Assembly (NCBI RefSeq): GCF_000786205.1 | Contig: NZ_JROH01000003.1 | Span: forward strand, 62,001 to 126,000 | Source of the DNA: Sphingomonas sp. 37zxx | GTDB taxonomy: Bacteria; Pseudomonadota; Alphaproteobacteria; Sphingomonadales; Sphingomonadaceae | DNA: 64,000 nucleotides | Direction of reading: 5' to 3' | Position numbers and translations under genes: made by a program | Shown here: piece by piece, positions 17,895 to 25,881 of the stretch | How the letters are laid out: every line of letters starts with the position of its first letter | Numbering within the stretch: the first letter of the stretch is position 1 | Notes under the pieces: model-generated | Seen by the model: only the letters and a program-made list of their open reading frames with translations | Database searches by the model: none | Told to the model about the DNA's origin: nothing

Positions 17895-18248
17895 TCACCC
17901 CCGATAGAAAATCAGCGCGAAGATCGCCGCACCCACCGCCACCGACAACACGATCGGCACCCATTTGCGCCGCCGCGCCGCGTCCTGCGCGTCCATCCGC
18001 GACAGATCGAACCAGTAATTGCCAGGGGCCGCCGTGCGGATCACCCCGCGCGTCTGCAACGCTTCGAACTCGCGGCGTTCGGCGGGACCGGGCGGGGCAT
18101 ATTCGATCGCGTCGTCGGCACTGATCGCGTGCAGCGCCAGGAAATGCGACTCGACCCGCCGCCGTGACACCGAAGTCGCGCTGACGATCGCCGCGCCGAC
18201 ATCGGTGCCGCCGCCGTTTCCCCCGCCGCTGCCATTGGCCCTGTTCAT
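17895..18248 (-). CDS. Hypothetical protein with C-terminal membrane anchor
   Basis: A 117-aa protein with a Gly/Asn-rich N-terminus, a soluble middle (residues about 30-90, 'AERREFEALQTRGVIRTAAPGNYWFDLSRMD') and a single C-terminal transmembrane helix 'VPIVLSVAVGAAIFALIFY'. Its ATG overlaps the rnr stop codon (ATGA), so it is translationally coupled to RNase R. I recognise no characterised family. Confidence 0.75.
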   Translation of the reverse strand: MNRANGSGGGNGGGTDVGAAIVSATSVSRRRVESHFLALHAISADDAIEYAPPGPAERREFEALQTRGVIRTAAPGNYWFDLSRMDAQDAARRRKWVPIVLSVAVGAAIFALIFYRG

Positions 18249-20593
18249 CGCCGCTTCTTCCCCTGGTGGCGGATGTTCGCTGGCCGCCCGCGATGGCGGA
18301 TCACGCGCGGGGCCGCCCGTTTGCCGTCGGTTTCCTGCGCGCCGCTCGCCGATTCCTTGCCGTCGACCAGCTCGAAGCGAAGCGCTCCCGACACCGGATT
18401 GGCCTCGGCCAGCCTTAGCGGCAGCCGCATCCCCAGCGCGTAAAACTCGCCGGTTTCCTCGCCCACCAGCCGCTGACTCGCTTCGTCATAGCGGAAATAT
18501 TCGCGCCCCAGATCGCGCGCGGGCACCAGCCCGTCGCCGCCGACGCCATCCACCGTCGCGAAGAATCCGAAATTCTTCACGCCGGTGATCCGCGCTTCCA
18601 TCACCTCGCCGACATGCTCGGAGAGATATGCCGCGACATAGCGATCGACGGTCTCGCGCTCGGCCTCCATCGCGCGGCGTTCGAGCCCCGAAATCATCTC
18701 GCCCACCCGCTCCATCGCGCCGGCGTCCTCGGCCGACAGCCCGCCCTCGCCCAATTTATACGCATCGACCAGCGAGCGATGGACCAGCAGATCGGCATAG
18801 CGCCGGATCGGCGAAGTGAAATGCGCATAGCTGCCCAGCGCCAGCCCGAAATGCCCGGCATTTTGCGGGCCGTAATAGGCCTGGGTCTGCGTCCGCAGCA
18901 CCTGCTGCATCACCTCTTCGCGGAAATCGGCCTCGCCCAGATTGGCGATCACCTGGTTGAAGGTGCGCGGCTGGATCACCTGGCCCAGCGCGAACGACAG
19001 TTCGAACGTCTTGAGATAATCCTTAAGCGCGACCAGCTTCTCGCGCGCGGGCGGCTCGTGGATCCGGTACATCACCGGCGCCTTTTTCTTCTCGATCGCC
19101 TTGGCCGCCGCGACATTGGCCGCGATCATATAATCCTCGATCAGCCGCATCGAATCGAGCCGCTCGCGCGGCGCGACCGACAGGATCCGCCCCTTTTCAT
19201 CGAGCACGATCCGCCGCTCGGGCAAGTCGAGGTCAAGCGGCTGCCGCTTCTCGCGCGCGGCAAACAGCGCCCGCCAGCAATCCCACAGCGGGAGGAGCGT
19301 CGAGCGGACGAGTTCGGGGGCAACCTCCTTTCCCCCCTCCCGCTCGCGGGAGGGGTCGGGGGTGGGACTTTCTTCTAACGAAGCGCTCGGTGAGACATCC
19401 TTCCCACCCCCGGCCCCTCCCGCAAGCGGGAGGGGGGCAGTCGCAGCATCCACCGCCGCCTGTGCATCCTCATACGCAATATTCGCCGCGATCCGCACCA
19501 CCGCACGGCTAAACCGCCAGTCCTTCAGCTCGCCATCCTTGCCCACCCGCAAATGGCACGCCAGCGCCGCGCGATCGACGCCTTCCTTCAGCGAACACAC
19601 ATCCGCCGACAGCACTTCGGGCAGCATCGGCACCACCCGATCGGGGAAATACACCGAATTGCCCCGCTTGCGCGCCTCGCGGTCGAGCTTCGATCCGGGG
19701 CGGACATAAAAGGACACATCGGCAATCGCGACGATCGCGCGCCAGCCGCCCTCGTTCGAGGGATCGTCGTCGGGCGCGGCCCAGACGGCATCGTCATGGT
19801 CGCGCGCATCGGCAGGGTCGATCGCCACGATCGGCAGGTGCCGCAGGTCTTCGCGGTCATCCCCCAACGGAATCTTCGCCATCCGCTCGGCCTCGGTCAG
19901 CAATTCCTCCGAAAACACGTTCGGAATCCCATGCCGGTGGATCGCGATCATCGAAAAGCTGCGCGGCGCGAACGGATCGCCCAGCCGCTCGACCACCTTC
20001 ACCACGATGCGCGGCGGCCGCCCGGTCTTTTCGGCCAGTACCAGATCGCCCGGCTCGGCATCGCCGCGATCGACCACGGGGAAGTCGCGCCGCTCCTTCT
20101 TCTCCACCCCTTGCAGGAACAGCCGCCCGCCCTCTTCGCGCAGCACGCCCAGCACCATTTCCTCGCCGCGCGCCAGCGTCTTCATCGGGTGCGCGATCCA
20201 GCCATTGCCGGCTTCCTCGGTGCGCGCCAGGATGCGGTCGCCCGGCCCCAGCGCCGCCTGCTTGCCGCCGCGCTCGCGCACGCGAAGCCGTGGTGCCGGA
20301 ATACCCTCGGCCTCCCAACGTTCGGGCACCGCCCACACAGTATCGCCATCGGCATCGACGATCCGCAGCACCGTCACCTTGGGCACGCCGCCCATTTTGT
20401 GGAACGATCGGCCCGGCGCGCTGTCGATGATCCCCTCATCGGCCATGTCCTTGAGCAGGGCTTTCAGCGCGATCTTGTCCTGCGCCGACAGGCCGAACGC
20501 CTTGGCGATCTCGCGTTTGCCGACCGCGGTGTCCGAATTGGCGATGAAATCGAGGATCTGCTGGCGGCTGGGAAGCCCGGGGCGTGTTCGCAT
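18245..20593 (-). CDS. rnr: Ribonuclease R
   Basis: A 782-aa 3'-5' exoribonuclease. A winged-helix-like N-terminus ('LPSRQQILDFIANS...GKREIAKAFG') precedes cold-shock domains. The RNB catalytic domain carries its metal-binding Asp cluster in 'VAIDPADARDHDDAVWA' (about residue 265) and 'YAHFTSPIRRYADLLVHR'. A C-terminal S1 domain ('ARITGVKNFGFFATVDGVGGDGLV') and a basic tail follow. I chose ATG 20593 because the homology starts there; an upstream Met at 20746 adds unrelated sequence. Residues about 385-421 come from an in-frame copy of element A within the RNB domain, so it must fall in a surface loop for activity to survive. Confidence 0.94.
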   Translation of the reverse strand: MRTRPGLPSRQQILDFIANSDTAVGKREIAKAFGLSAQDKIALKALLKDMADEGIIDSAPGRSFHKMGGVPKVTVLRIVDADGDTVWAVPERWEAEGIPAPRLRVRERGGKQAALGPGDRILARTEEAGNGWIAHPMKTLARGEEMVLGVLREEGGRLFLQGVEKKERRDFPVVDRGDAEPGDLVLAEKTGRPPRIVVKVVERLGDPFAPRSFSMIAIHRHGIPNVFSEELLTEAERMAKIPLGDDREDLRHLPIVAIDPADARDHDDAVWAAPDDDPSNEGGWRAIVAIADVSFYVRPGSKLDREARKRGNSVYFPDRVVPMLPEVLSADVCSLKEGVDRAALACHLRVGKDGELKDWRFSRAVVRIAANIAYEDAQAAVDAATAPLPLAGGAGGGKDVSPSASLEESPTPDPSREREGGKEVAPELVRSTLLPLWDCWRALFAAREKRQPLDLDLPERRIVLDEKGRILSVAPRERLDSMRLIEDYMIAANVAAAKAIEKKKAPVMYRIHEPPAREKLVALKDYLKTFELSFALGQVIQPRTFNQVIANLGEADFREEVMQQVLRTQTQAYYGPQNAGHFGLALGSYAHFTSPIRRYADLLVHRSLVDAYKLGEGGLSAEDAGAMERVGEMISGLERRAMEAERETVDRYVAAYLSEHVGEVMEARITGVKNFGFFATVDGVGGDGLVPARDLGREYFRYDEASQRLVGEETGEFYALGMRLPLRLAEANPVSGALRFELVDGKESASGAQETDGKRAAPRVIRHRGRPANIRHQGKKRR
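19332..19440 (-). repeat. Palindromic element A inserted in frame in rnr
   Basis: Two palindromes (CCCTCCCGC...GCGGGAGGGG and its partner) flank a spacer. The coding strand reads PLPLAGGAGGG...SPTPDPSREREGG with no stop. The organisation, length and frame match the putA copy, which supports insertion of a mobile or once-mobile element. Confidence 0.85.
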
Positions 20594-20788
20594 GCGCCAG
20601 AGATAGGGCGTTGCCGCGCCAAGCGCATCAAAAAACCCCGCCCAGCCAAAAACCCCTTGCAGCCGAAAACCCCGGCAAGATGGCATCATGGGCCGAAGCC
20701 GGTGGCACAAAGCCGCCCCCCGATGGTTGATGCCGCGACGCAGCACCCCAAATGCAGCGCTGCCATTCTAGCAAACCAAGGAATCCGC

Positions 20789-21856
20789 ATGCCAACCACT
20801 ACGCAAGGCTATGCCGCGCAGAGCGCCGACGCGCCGCTCGCCCCCTTCAGCTTCGAACGTCGCGATCCGCAGGCCGATGACGTCGCGATCGACATCATGC
20901 ATTGCGGCGTCTGCCATTCGGACCTGCACACCGCGCGCGGCGAATGGGCCGGCACGCAATATCCGTGCGTCCCCGGCCATGAGATCGTCGGGCGCGTCAC
21001 CGCGATCGGCAGCGACGTCAGTAAGTTCGAGGTCGGCGACATCGTCGGCGTCGGCTGCATGGTCGACAGCTGTGGCGAGTGCGCGTCGTGCAAGGATGGC
21101 GAGGAGCAATATTGCGAAACCACCGGCTTCGTCGGCACCTATAACGGCCCCGATCCGGTGATGGGCGGTTACACCTTTGGTGGCTATTCGGACCATATCG
21201 TCGTCAAGCAAGGCTTCGTGCTCAAGATCACGCATGACGCCGCCGATCTCGCCGCAGTCGCACCATTGCTGTGCGCAGGGATCACCACCTATTCGCCGCT
21301 CAAACATTGGGGCGTCGGGCCGGGCCAGAAGGTCGGCATCGTCGGCCTTGGCGGCCTTGGCCATATGGGCGTCAAGATCGCCGCCGCGATGGGTGCCGAC
21401 GTCTATGTCTTCTCGACCAGCCCGAACAAGCGCGACGACGCCAAGCGCCTAGGCGCGACCGATCTGATCGTGTCGAAGGACGAAGCCGCGATGGCGGAAC
21501 ATGCCGGCAGCTTCGATTTCATCCTCAACACCGTCGCGGCCAGCCACGACCTCAACATGTTCCTGGCGCTGCTCAAGCGCGACGGCACGATGACGCTGGT
21601 CGGCGTGCCCGAGCATCCGCATTCGGCGCTCGAAGTCGGCAACCTCGTCTTCCGCCGCCGTGCCCTTGCCGGCTCGCTGATCGGCGGCATCGCCGAGACG
21701 CAGGAAATGCTCGATTTCTGCCAGCAGCACGGCATCGTCTCGGACATCGAAACGATCGCGATCGGCGACGTCAACCAAGCCTATGAGCGGATGGTGAAAA
21801 GCGACGTGAAATACCGCTTCGTCATCGACATCGATACGCTCAAGCAAGCGGCGTAA
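20789..21856 (+). CDS. Zinc-dependent alcohol dehydrogenase (YahK/CAD type)
   Basis: A 355-aa NAD(P)-dependent medium-chain dehydrogenase that reduces aldehydes. The catalytic Zn ligands are in 'CGVCHSDLHTARGEW' and 'VPGHEIVG'. The structural Zn Cys set is in 'CMVDSCGECASCKDGEEQYC', and the nucleotide-binding loop is 'GIVGLGGLGHMGVKIA'. ATG 20789 starts the homology; the in-frame upstream reading to 19553 is antisense to rnr. It is divergent from rnr and convergent with proS. Confidence 0.93.
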   Translation: MPTTTQGYAAQSADAPLAPFSFERRDPQADDVAIDIMHCGVCHSDLHTARGEWAGTQYPCVPGHEIVGRVTAIGSDVSKFEVGDIVGVGCMVDSCGECASCKDGEEQYCETTGFVGTYNGPDPVMGGYTFGGYSDHIVVKQGFVLKITHDAADLAAVAPLLCAGITTYSPLKHWGVGPGQKVGIVGLGGLGHMGVKIAAAMGADVYVFSTSPNKRDDAKRLGATDLIVSKDEAAMAEHAGSFDFILNTVAASHDLNMFLALLKRDGTMTLVGVPEHPHSALEVGNLVFRRRALAGSLIGGIAETQEMLDFCQQHGIVSDIETIAIGDVNQAYERMVKSDVKYRFVIDIDTLKQAA

Positions 21857-21866
21857 AGCGACCCTG

Positions 21867-21893
21867 CCCCCTCCCTTCCGGGGGAGGGGGCAT
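21867..21893. terminator. GC-rich hairpin between adh and proS
   Basis: CCCCCTCCC-TTCC-GGGGGAGGGGG can pair across the short gap between two convergent genes. It lacks a T-run and may be a degenerate element A. A role as a bidirectional terminator is inferred from position. Confidence 0.5.
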
Positions 21894-21898
21894 AACCC

Positions 21899-23431
21899 TC
21901 AATACGCCCGCGCGACCAAGATCCGCTCGACCGCGGGCTTGCCGGTGAAGATACACACCCCGTGCGCCGCCGCCGCATCGCCCGGCACGTTGCGCACCGT
22001 CAGCTTCAGCTTCTTCAGCCGCTCGACCACCGCGTCCAATTCCGCGCCGGTCGGCTTGGCCCATTCGACCTCGACCCAGCCGGGATAGCGCTCGCCCTCG
22101 GCGAAATGCGCCTCGATCTGCGCAAACTCGGTCACCCCGCGGCGGATGCCAGCCTCGAGCCGCGCGCGCGCCTCGGCATGGAGCGACGTCTGAATATCCT
22201 CGAGCATCGCCGCCGCTTCGGCCACGAGCTCGTCGCGCGGCATGATGGCCGACGCAAGCTTGCCGCTCTCCTGATACAGCCGGTCGCGGCGGATCACCGC
22301 CGCATTACCGCCCGCAACATCGCGCGCGCCGACCTCGACGATGATCGGCGCGCCCTTCTTCACCCATCCCCAGCGCTTCACCTGCGCCTTGGCGGACTTG
22401 GCATCGACCAGCGCACGCACCGGCTCGCCCAGCGCCGAAAGCTTGGCGAGGTCGGCCTGCAGCGCCTTGGCATAGGCCAGCACCTCGGCATCCTCAGGCG
22501 CGTCGCGCAGCATCGGCACGATCACGATCTGCCACGGCGCAATCATCGGCGGCACGCGCAGCCCGTCATCGTCGCCGTGGACCATGATGACCCCGCCGAC
22601 CATCCGAGTCGACACGCCCCAGCTCGTCGTCTGCGCCAGCTCATGTCCGCCCTCGGCATTCTGGAAACGGATATTCTGCGCGTTCGAGAAAGTGGTGCCC
22701 AGGAAGTGCGACGTTCCCGCCTGCAACGCCTTGCCGTCCTGCATCATCGCCTCGATGCTGTAGGTCGCGACCGCGCCGGGGAAGCGCTCATTTTCGGGCT
22801 TCTCGCCCGCCACCACCGGCAGCGCCAGGCAATCCTCGGCGAACGCGCGATAGACTTCGAGCATCTTGAGCGTCTCTTCGCGCGCCTCGGCCTCGGTCGC
22901 GTGCGCGGTATGGCCTTCCTGCCACAGGAATTCGCTGGTCCGCAGGAACATCCGCGTCCGCATTTCCCAGCGCACGACATTGGCCCATTGATTGATCAGC
23001 ACCGGCAAGTCGCGCCACGACTGAATCCAGCGGCTGAACGCAGCGCCGATCACCGTTTCCGACGTCGGGCGCACGATCAACGGCTCCTCAAGCTTGGCGT
23101 CGGGATCGACCACCAACTTGCCGTCGACCGATTTCAGCCGGTGATGCGTGACCACCGCCATTTCCTTGGCGAAGCCCTCGACATGCTCGGCCTCCTTCTC
23201 GAAATAGGACAGCGGAATGAACAGCGGGAAATAGCAATTCTCGTGGCCGGTCGCCTTGATGCGATCGTCGAGCAGGCGCTGAATCCGCTCCCAAATGCCA
23301 TATCCCCACGGCCGGATGACCATGCAGCCGCGCACCCCCGATTCCTCGGCCATGTCGGCCTCGGCGATGACGGTCTGATACCAACGCGCGAAATCCTGCG
23401 CGCGCGTGACGGGAAGAGCATGCTTGATCAT
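21899..23431 (-). CDS. proS: Prolyl-tRNA synthetase, archaeal/eukaryotic-like class
   Basis: A 510-aa class II synthetase charging tRNA-Pro. Visible are 'FIPLSYFEKEAEHVEGFAKE', the motif-2 loop 'RTSEFLWQEGHTAHAT', the motif-3 region 'MVHGDDDGLRVPP' and a C-terminal anticodon/zinc-like domain ending in an aromatic residue ('LVARAY'). These features fit the ProS type found in archaea and eukaryotes, not the long bacterial form with an INS editing domain. I chose ATG 23431 (MIKHALPVTRAQDF); 23461 is an alternative. Confidence 0.94.
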   Translation of the reverse strand: MIKHALPVTRAQDFARWYQTVIAEADMAEESGVRGCMVIRPWGYGIWERIQRLLDDRIKATGHENCYFPLFIPLSYFEKEAEHVEGFAKEMAVVTHHRLKSVDGKLVVDPDAKLEEPLIVRPTSETVIGAAFSRWIQSWRDLPVLINQWANVVRWEMRTRMFLRTSEFLWQEGHTAHATEAEAREETLKMLEVYRAFAEDCLALPVVAGEKPENERFPGAVATYSIEAMMQDGKALQAGTSHFLGTTFSNAQNIRFQNAEGGHELAQTTSWGVSTRMVGGVIMVHGDDDGLRVPPMIAPWQIVIVPMLRDAPEDAEVLAYAKALQADLAKLSALGEPVRALVDAKSAKAQVKRWGWVKKGAPIIVEVGARDVAGGNAAVIRRDRLYQESGKLASAIMPRDELVAEAAAMLEDIQTSLHAEARARLEAGIRRGVTEFAQIEAHFAEGERYPGWVEVEWAKPTGAELDAVVERLKKLKLTVRNVPGDAAAAHGVCIFTGKPAVERILVARAY

Positions 23432-23558
23432 GCCCCGCGCGATAGCGGGAATGCCGGGCAAAGCAAATGCTGGGGAACGTCCGCAGCCAGCCCGGCATGA
23501 CGCGCAAAGGCGTCATCAGCGGCTTGCCTCGCCCCGCGCCACCCCCTACCCGACCCTG

Positions 23559-24458
23559 ATGCCCACCAACCGCGTTTTTACCGGCATTCTCCTTCGCTTG
23601 CTGGCAGCATTGTCGCTGTCGGTGATGTTCGCGCTGGCCAAGATCGCCGAACAGCGCGGCGCGCACCTGGTCGAGATCGTGTTCTGGCGGCAGGCGGCGA
23701 TGCTGCCGGTGGTGGTGGCGGTGGTCATGGCCGGTCCGGGCCTCGGCTCGCTTCGCACCGACAAGCCGCGCGCGCATTTCTGGCGGATGATCGTCGGGCT
23801 GTCGGGCATGTGCCTGAATTTCCTGACGGTCACGATATTGCCGCTGGCCGAGGCCACGACGTTCGGCTTTTCGGTGCCGATCTTCGCGACGATCCTGTCG
23901 GCGCTGTTCCTGTCCGAACCGGTCGGGCGGCATCGCTGGGCGGCGGTGACGGTGGGCTTTCTGGGCGTGCTGGTCGTCCTTCAGCCGGGCAGCAGCCATG
24001 TGCCGCTGGCGGGCGCAGCCGTCGCGCTGTCGGGCGCGGTGCTCACCGCCAGCGTCGCCATCCTGATCCGCCAATTGGGCGCGACCGAGCGGGCGACGAC
24101 CACCGTCTTCTGGTTCGCGCTATCGTCGCTGGTGCCGATGGGGATCGCATTGCCCTTTTTCTTCACCGGGCATGATTGGGGCACCTGGGGGCTGATGGCG
24201 GCGACTGGCCTGGCGGGCGGCATCGGCCAATTGGCACTCACCGGCGCGCTGCGCGCCGCGCCGGTCGCCGTCGTGCTGCCGATGGATTATTCCAGCCTGA
24301 TCTGGGCGACGATCCTTGGCTGGCTGTTGTTCGGCACCCTGCCCACCCCCTGGACCTGGATCGGCGCGCCGATCGTCATCGCCAGCGGCCTGTACATCGT
24401 CTGGCGCGAGCAGCGGCTGGCCAGGGCCGCGCGGACCGAAGCGGCAACGGTCGGCTAA
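23559..24458 (+). CDS. EamA/DMT-family transporter
   Basis: A 299-aa drug/metabolite transporter with ten hydrophobic helices in two EamA repeats (residues about 10-140 and 150-285). The first repeat shows 'LPLAEATTFGFSVPIFATILSALFLSEPVGRHRW' and the second 'APVAVVLPMDYSSLIWATILGWLLFGTLPTPWTWIGAPIVIASGLYI'. The substrate is unknown; relatives export amino acids or nucleotides. The stretch before it, back to 23406, is open but unconserved. Confidence 0.88.
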   Translation: MPTNRVFTGILLRLLAALSLSVMFALAKIAEQRGAHLVEIVFWRQAAMLPVVVAVVMAGPGLGSLRTDKPRAHFWRMIVGLSGMCLNFLTVTILPLAEATTFGFSVPIFATILSALFLSEPVGRHRWAAVTVGFLGVLVVLQPGSSHVPLAGAAVALSGAVLTASVAILIRQLGATERATTTVFWFALSSLVPMGIALPFFFTGHDWGTWGLMAATGLAGGIGQLALTGALRAAPVAVVLPMDYSSLIWATILGWLLFGTLPTPWTWIGAPIVIASGLYIVWREQRLARAARTEAATVG

Positions 24459-24470
24459 CCCCCGCCGCGC

Positions 24471-24845
24471 TCAGTCGAGCGGATACAGCGCCGCCGCCAC
24501 CCAGCGAAGTTCGGCGCGCAGCACGCCCCAGGCGCGCGCCGCCGCGCGGCTGTCCATCGGCTCGATCCCGATGCCCCGCGCGTCGAGCGCCTTCACCAAG
24601 GCCAGCGGCGGACGCAGCATCCGGCTGCCGGTGCCCAGGATCAGAAACTCGGGCAGCGGGTCGAGCGCCAGCACGCCCGCCAGATCATCGATTGCCAGCG
24701 CCTCGAGTCCCGGCGGCGTCCAGCCATCGGCACGCTCGGGGGTGACGATCAGCCCTTCATACACGCCTTCGTCGACGCGAAAGCCGCGCCCGATGATGCC
24801 GGTGATAATCGGACCCTCGCCCGAGCGGTCGCGATCCATCCGCAT
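24471..24845 (-). CDS. Mth938-like domain protein
   Basis: A 124-aa protein of the Mth938/DUF498 family. The block 'PEFLILGTGSRMLRPPLALVKALDARGIGIEPMDSRAAARAWGVL' is diagnostic. The biochemical role is unknown; the family has been linked to mitochondrial complex I assembly (NDUFAF3 homologue). Its start lies 3 nt after the secF stop, so it is probably the last gene of the yajC-secD-secF operon, a common arrangement in Alphaproteobacteria. Confidence 0.88.
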   Translation of the reverse strand: MRMDRDRSGEGPIITGIIGRGFRVDEGVYEGLIVTPERADGWTPPGLEALAIDDLAGVLALDPLPEFLILGTGSRMLRPPLALVKALDARGIGIEPMDSRAAARAWGVLRAELRWVAAALYPLD

Positions 24846-24848
24846 GGT

Positions 24849-25817
24849 TCAGGGCAGCTCTTTCGAGCGTACCCGCTCGGCACCCTGCGGCCCGACATCC
24901 TTGGGCAGGAAGCTGTCGGGCTTGAGCTTGAGCCACAACAGGATCGCCGCCGAGACATAGACCGACGAGAAGGTGCCGATCACGATCCCCAGCAGCATCG
25001 CGGCGGTAAAGCCGAAGATCACATCGGGACCAAGGATCAGCAGCACGCCAAGCGTAATGCCCAGCGACAGGCTGGTGACCACGGTGCGCGCCAGCGTCTC
25101 GTTGATCGACAGGTCGAGCAGGTCGGCCATCGCCATCCGCCGATGCTTGCGCATATTCTCGCGGATACGGTCATAGACGACGATCGTGTCGTTCAGCGAA
25201 TAGCCGATGATCGTCAGCAGCGCGGCGACGATGTTGAGGTCGAACTCAAGCTGCGTCAGCGCGAAGAACCCCAATGTCAGCACGACGTCGTGGAACAGCG
25301 CGAACAGCGCGCCCACGCCGAACTGCCATTCAAAGCGAAACCAGATGTACAGCGAGATCGCCAGCATCGCGAGGCCGAGCGCCAGCGCCCCGGTTTCGAA
25401 CAATTCGCCCGAAACCTTGCCCGATACGCTCTCGACCGCGCCGATCTGCGCCGTCGGATACGCCTGCTGGATGCCGTCGCGCAGCCGGGTCGCAGCGGCG
25501 TCGGCGGCTTCGCTATCCTCGGGCAATGGCGTGCGGATCGACACTTCGCGATCCGAACCAAAGGTCTGGATCGTCGCATCCTCGACGCCGAATCCCTGCA
25601 TCTGCGACCGCAGCGTATCGAGTTCGACCGGCTGCTGGAACGTCACGCGCACCATCTGCCCACCGATGAAATCGATGCCCAGGTTGAAGCCGTTGACGAA
25701 GCACAGCACGATGCTGCCGCCCAGCAACAGCAGCGACAATATCATCGCAACCACGCGATGCTTCAGAAACGCGATGTTGGTGTGATCGGGAACGAGTTTC
25801 AGCGGGCGCATGGGCAA
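24849..25817 (-). CDS. secF: Protein translocase subunit SecF
   Basis: A 322-aa SecF that works with SecD to drive late steps of protein export using the proton gradient. The first transmembrane helix and the 'GIDFIGGQMVRV' motif are followed by a small periplasmic domain and five C-terminal helices containing 'FHDVVLTLGFFAL', 'IGYSLNDTIVVYDRIREN' and 'INETLARTVVTSL', the family hallmarks. It lies downstream of secD with a 64-nt gap containing an imperfect hairpin. Confidence 0.96.
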   Translation of the reverse strand: MPMRPLKLVPDHTNIAFLKHRVVAMILSLLLLGGSIVLCFVNGFNLGIDFIGGQMVRVTFQQPVELDTLRSQMQGFGVEDATIQTFGSDREVSIRTPLPEDSEAADAAATRLRDGIQQAYPTAQIGAVESVSGKVSGELFETGALALGLAMLAISLYIWFRFEWQFGVGALFALFHDVVLTLGFFALTQLEFDLNIVAALLTIIGYSLNDTIVVYDRIRENMRKHRRMAMADLLDLSINETLARTVVTSLSLGITLGVLLILGPDVIFGFTAAMLLGIVIGTFSSVYVSAAILLWLKLKPDSFLPKDVGPQGAERVRSKELP

Positions 25818-25840
25818 GCCTTGGGTAATGGAAAAACCGT

Positions 25841-25873
25841 CCCCTCCCCGTTCGCACTGAAACCGGGAAGGGG
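25841..25873. repeat. Imperfect hairpin between secD and secF
   Basis: CCCCTCCCCGTT pairs with AACCGGGAAGGGG across a short loop in the secD-secF gap. It looks like a degenerate element A. It could tune secF expression relative to secD, but I have no direct support for that. Confidence 0.5.
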
Positions 25874-25881
25874 CAGCATTA

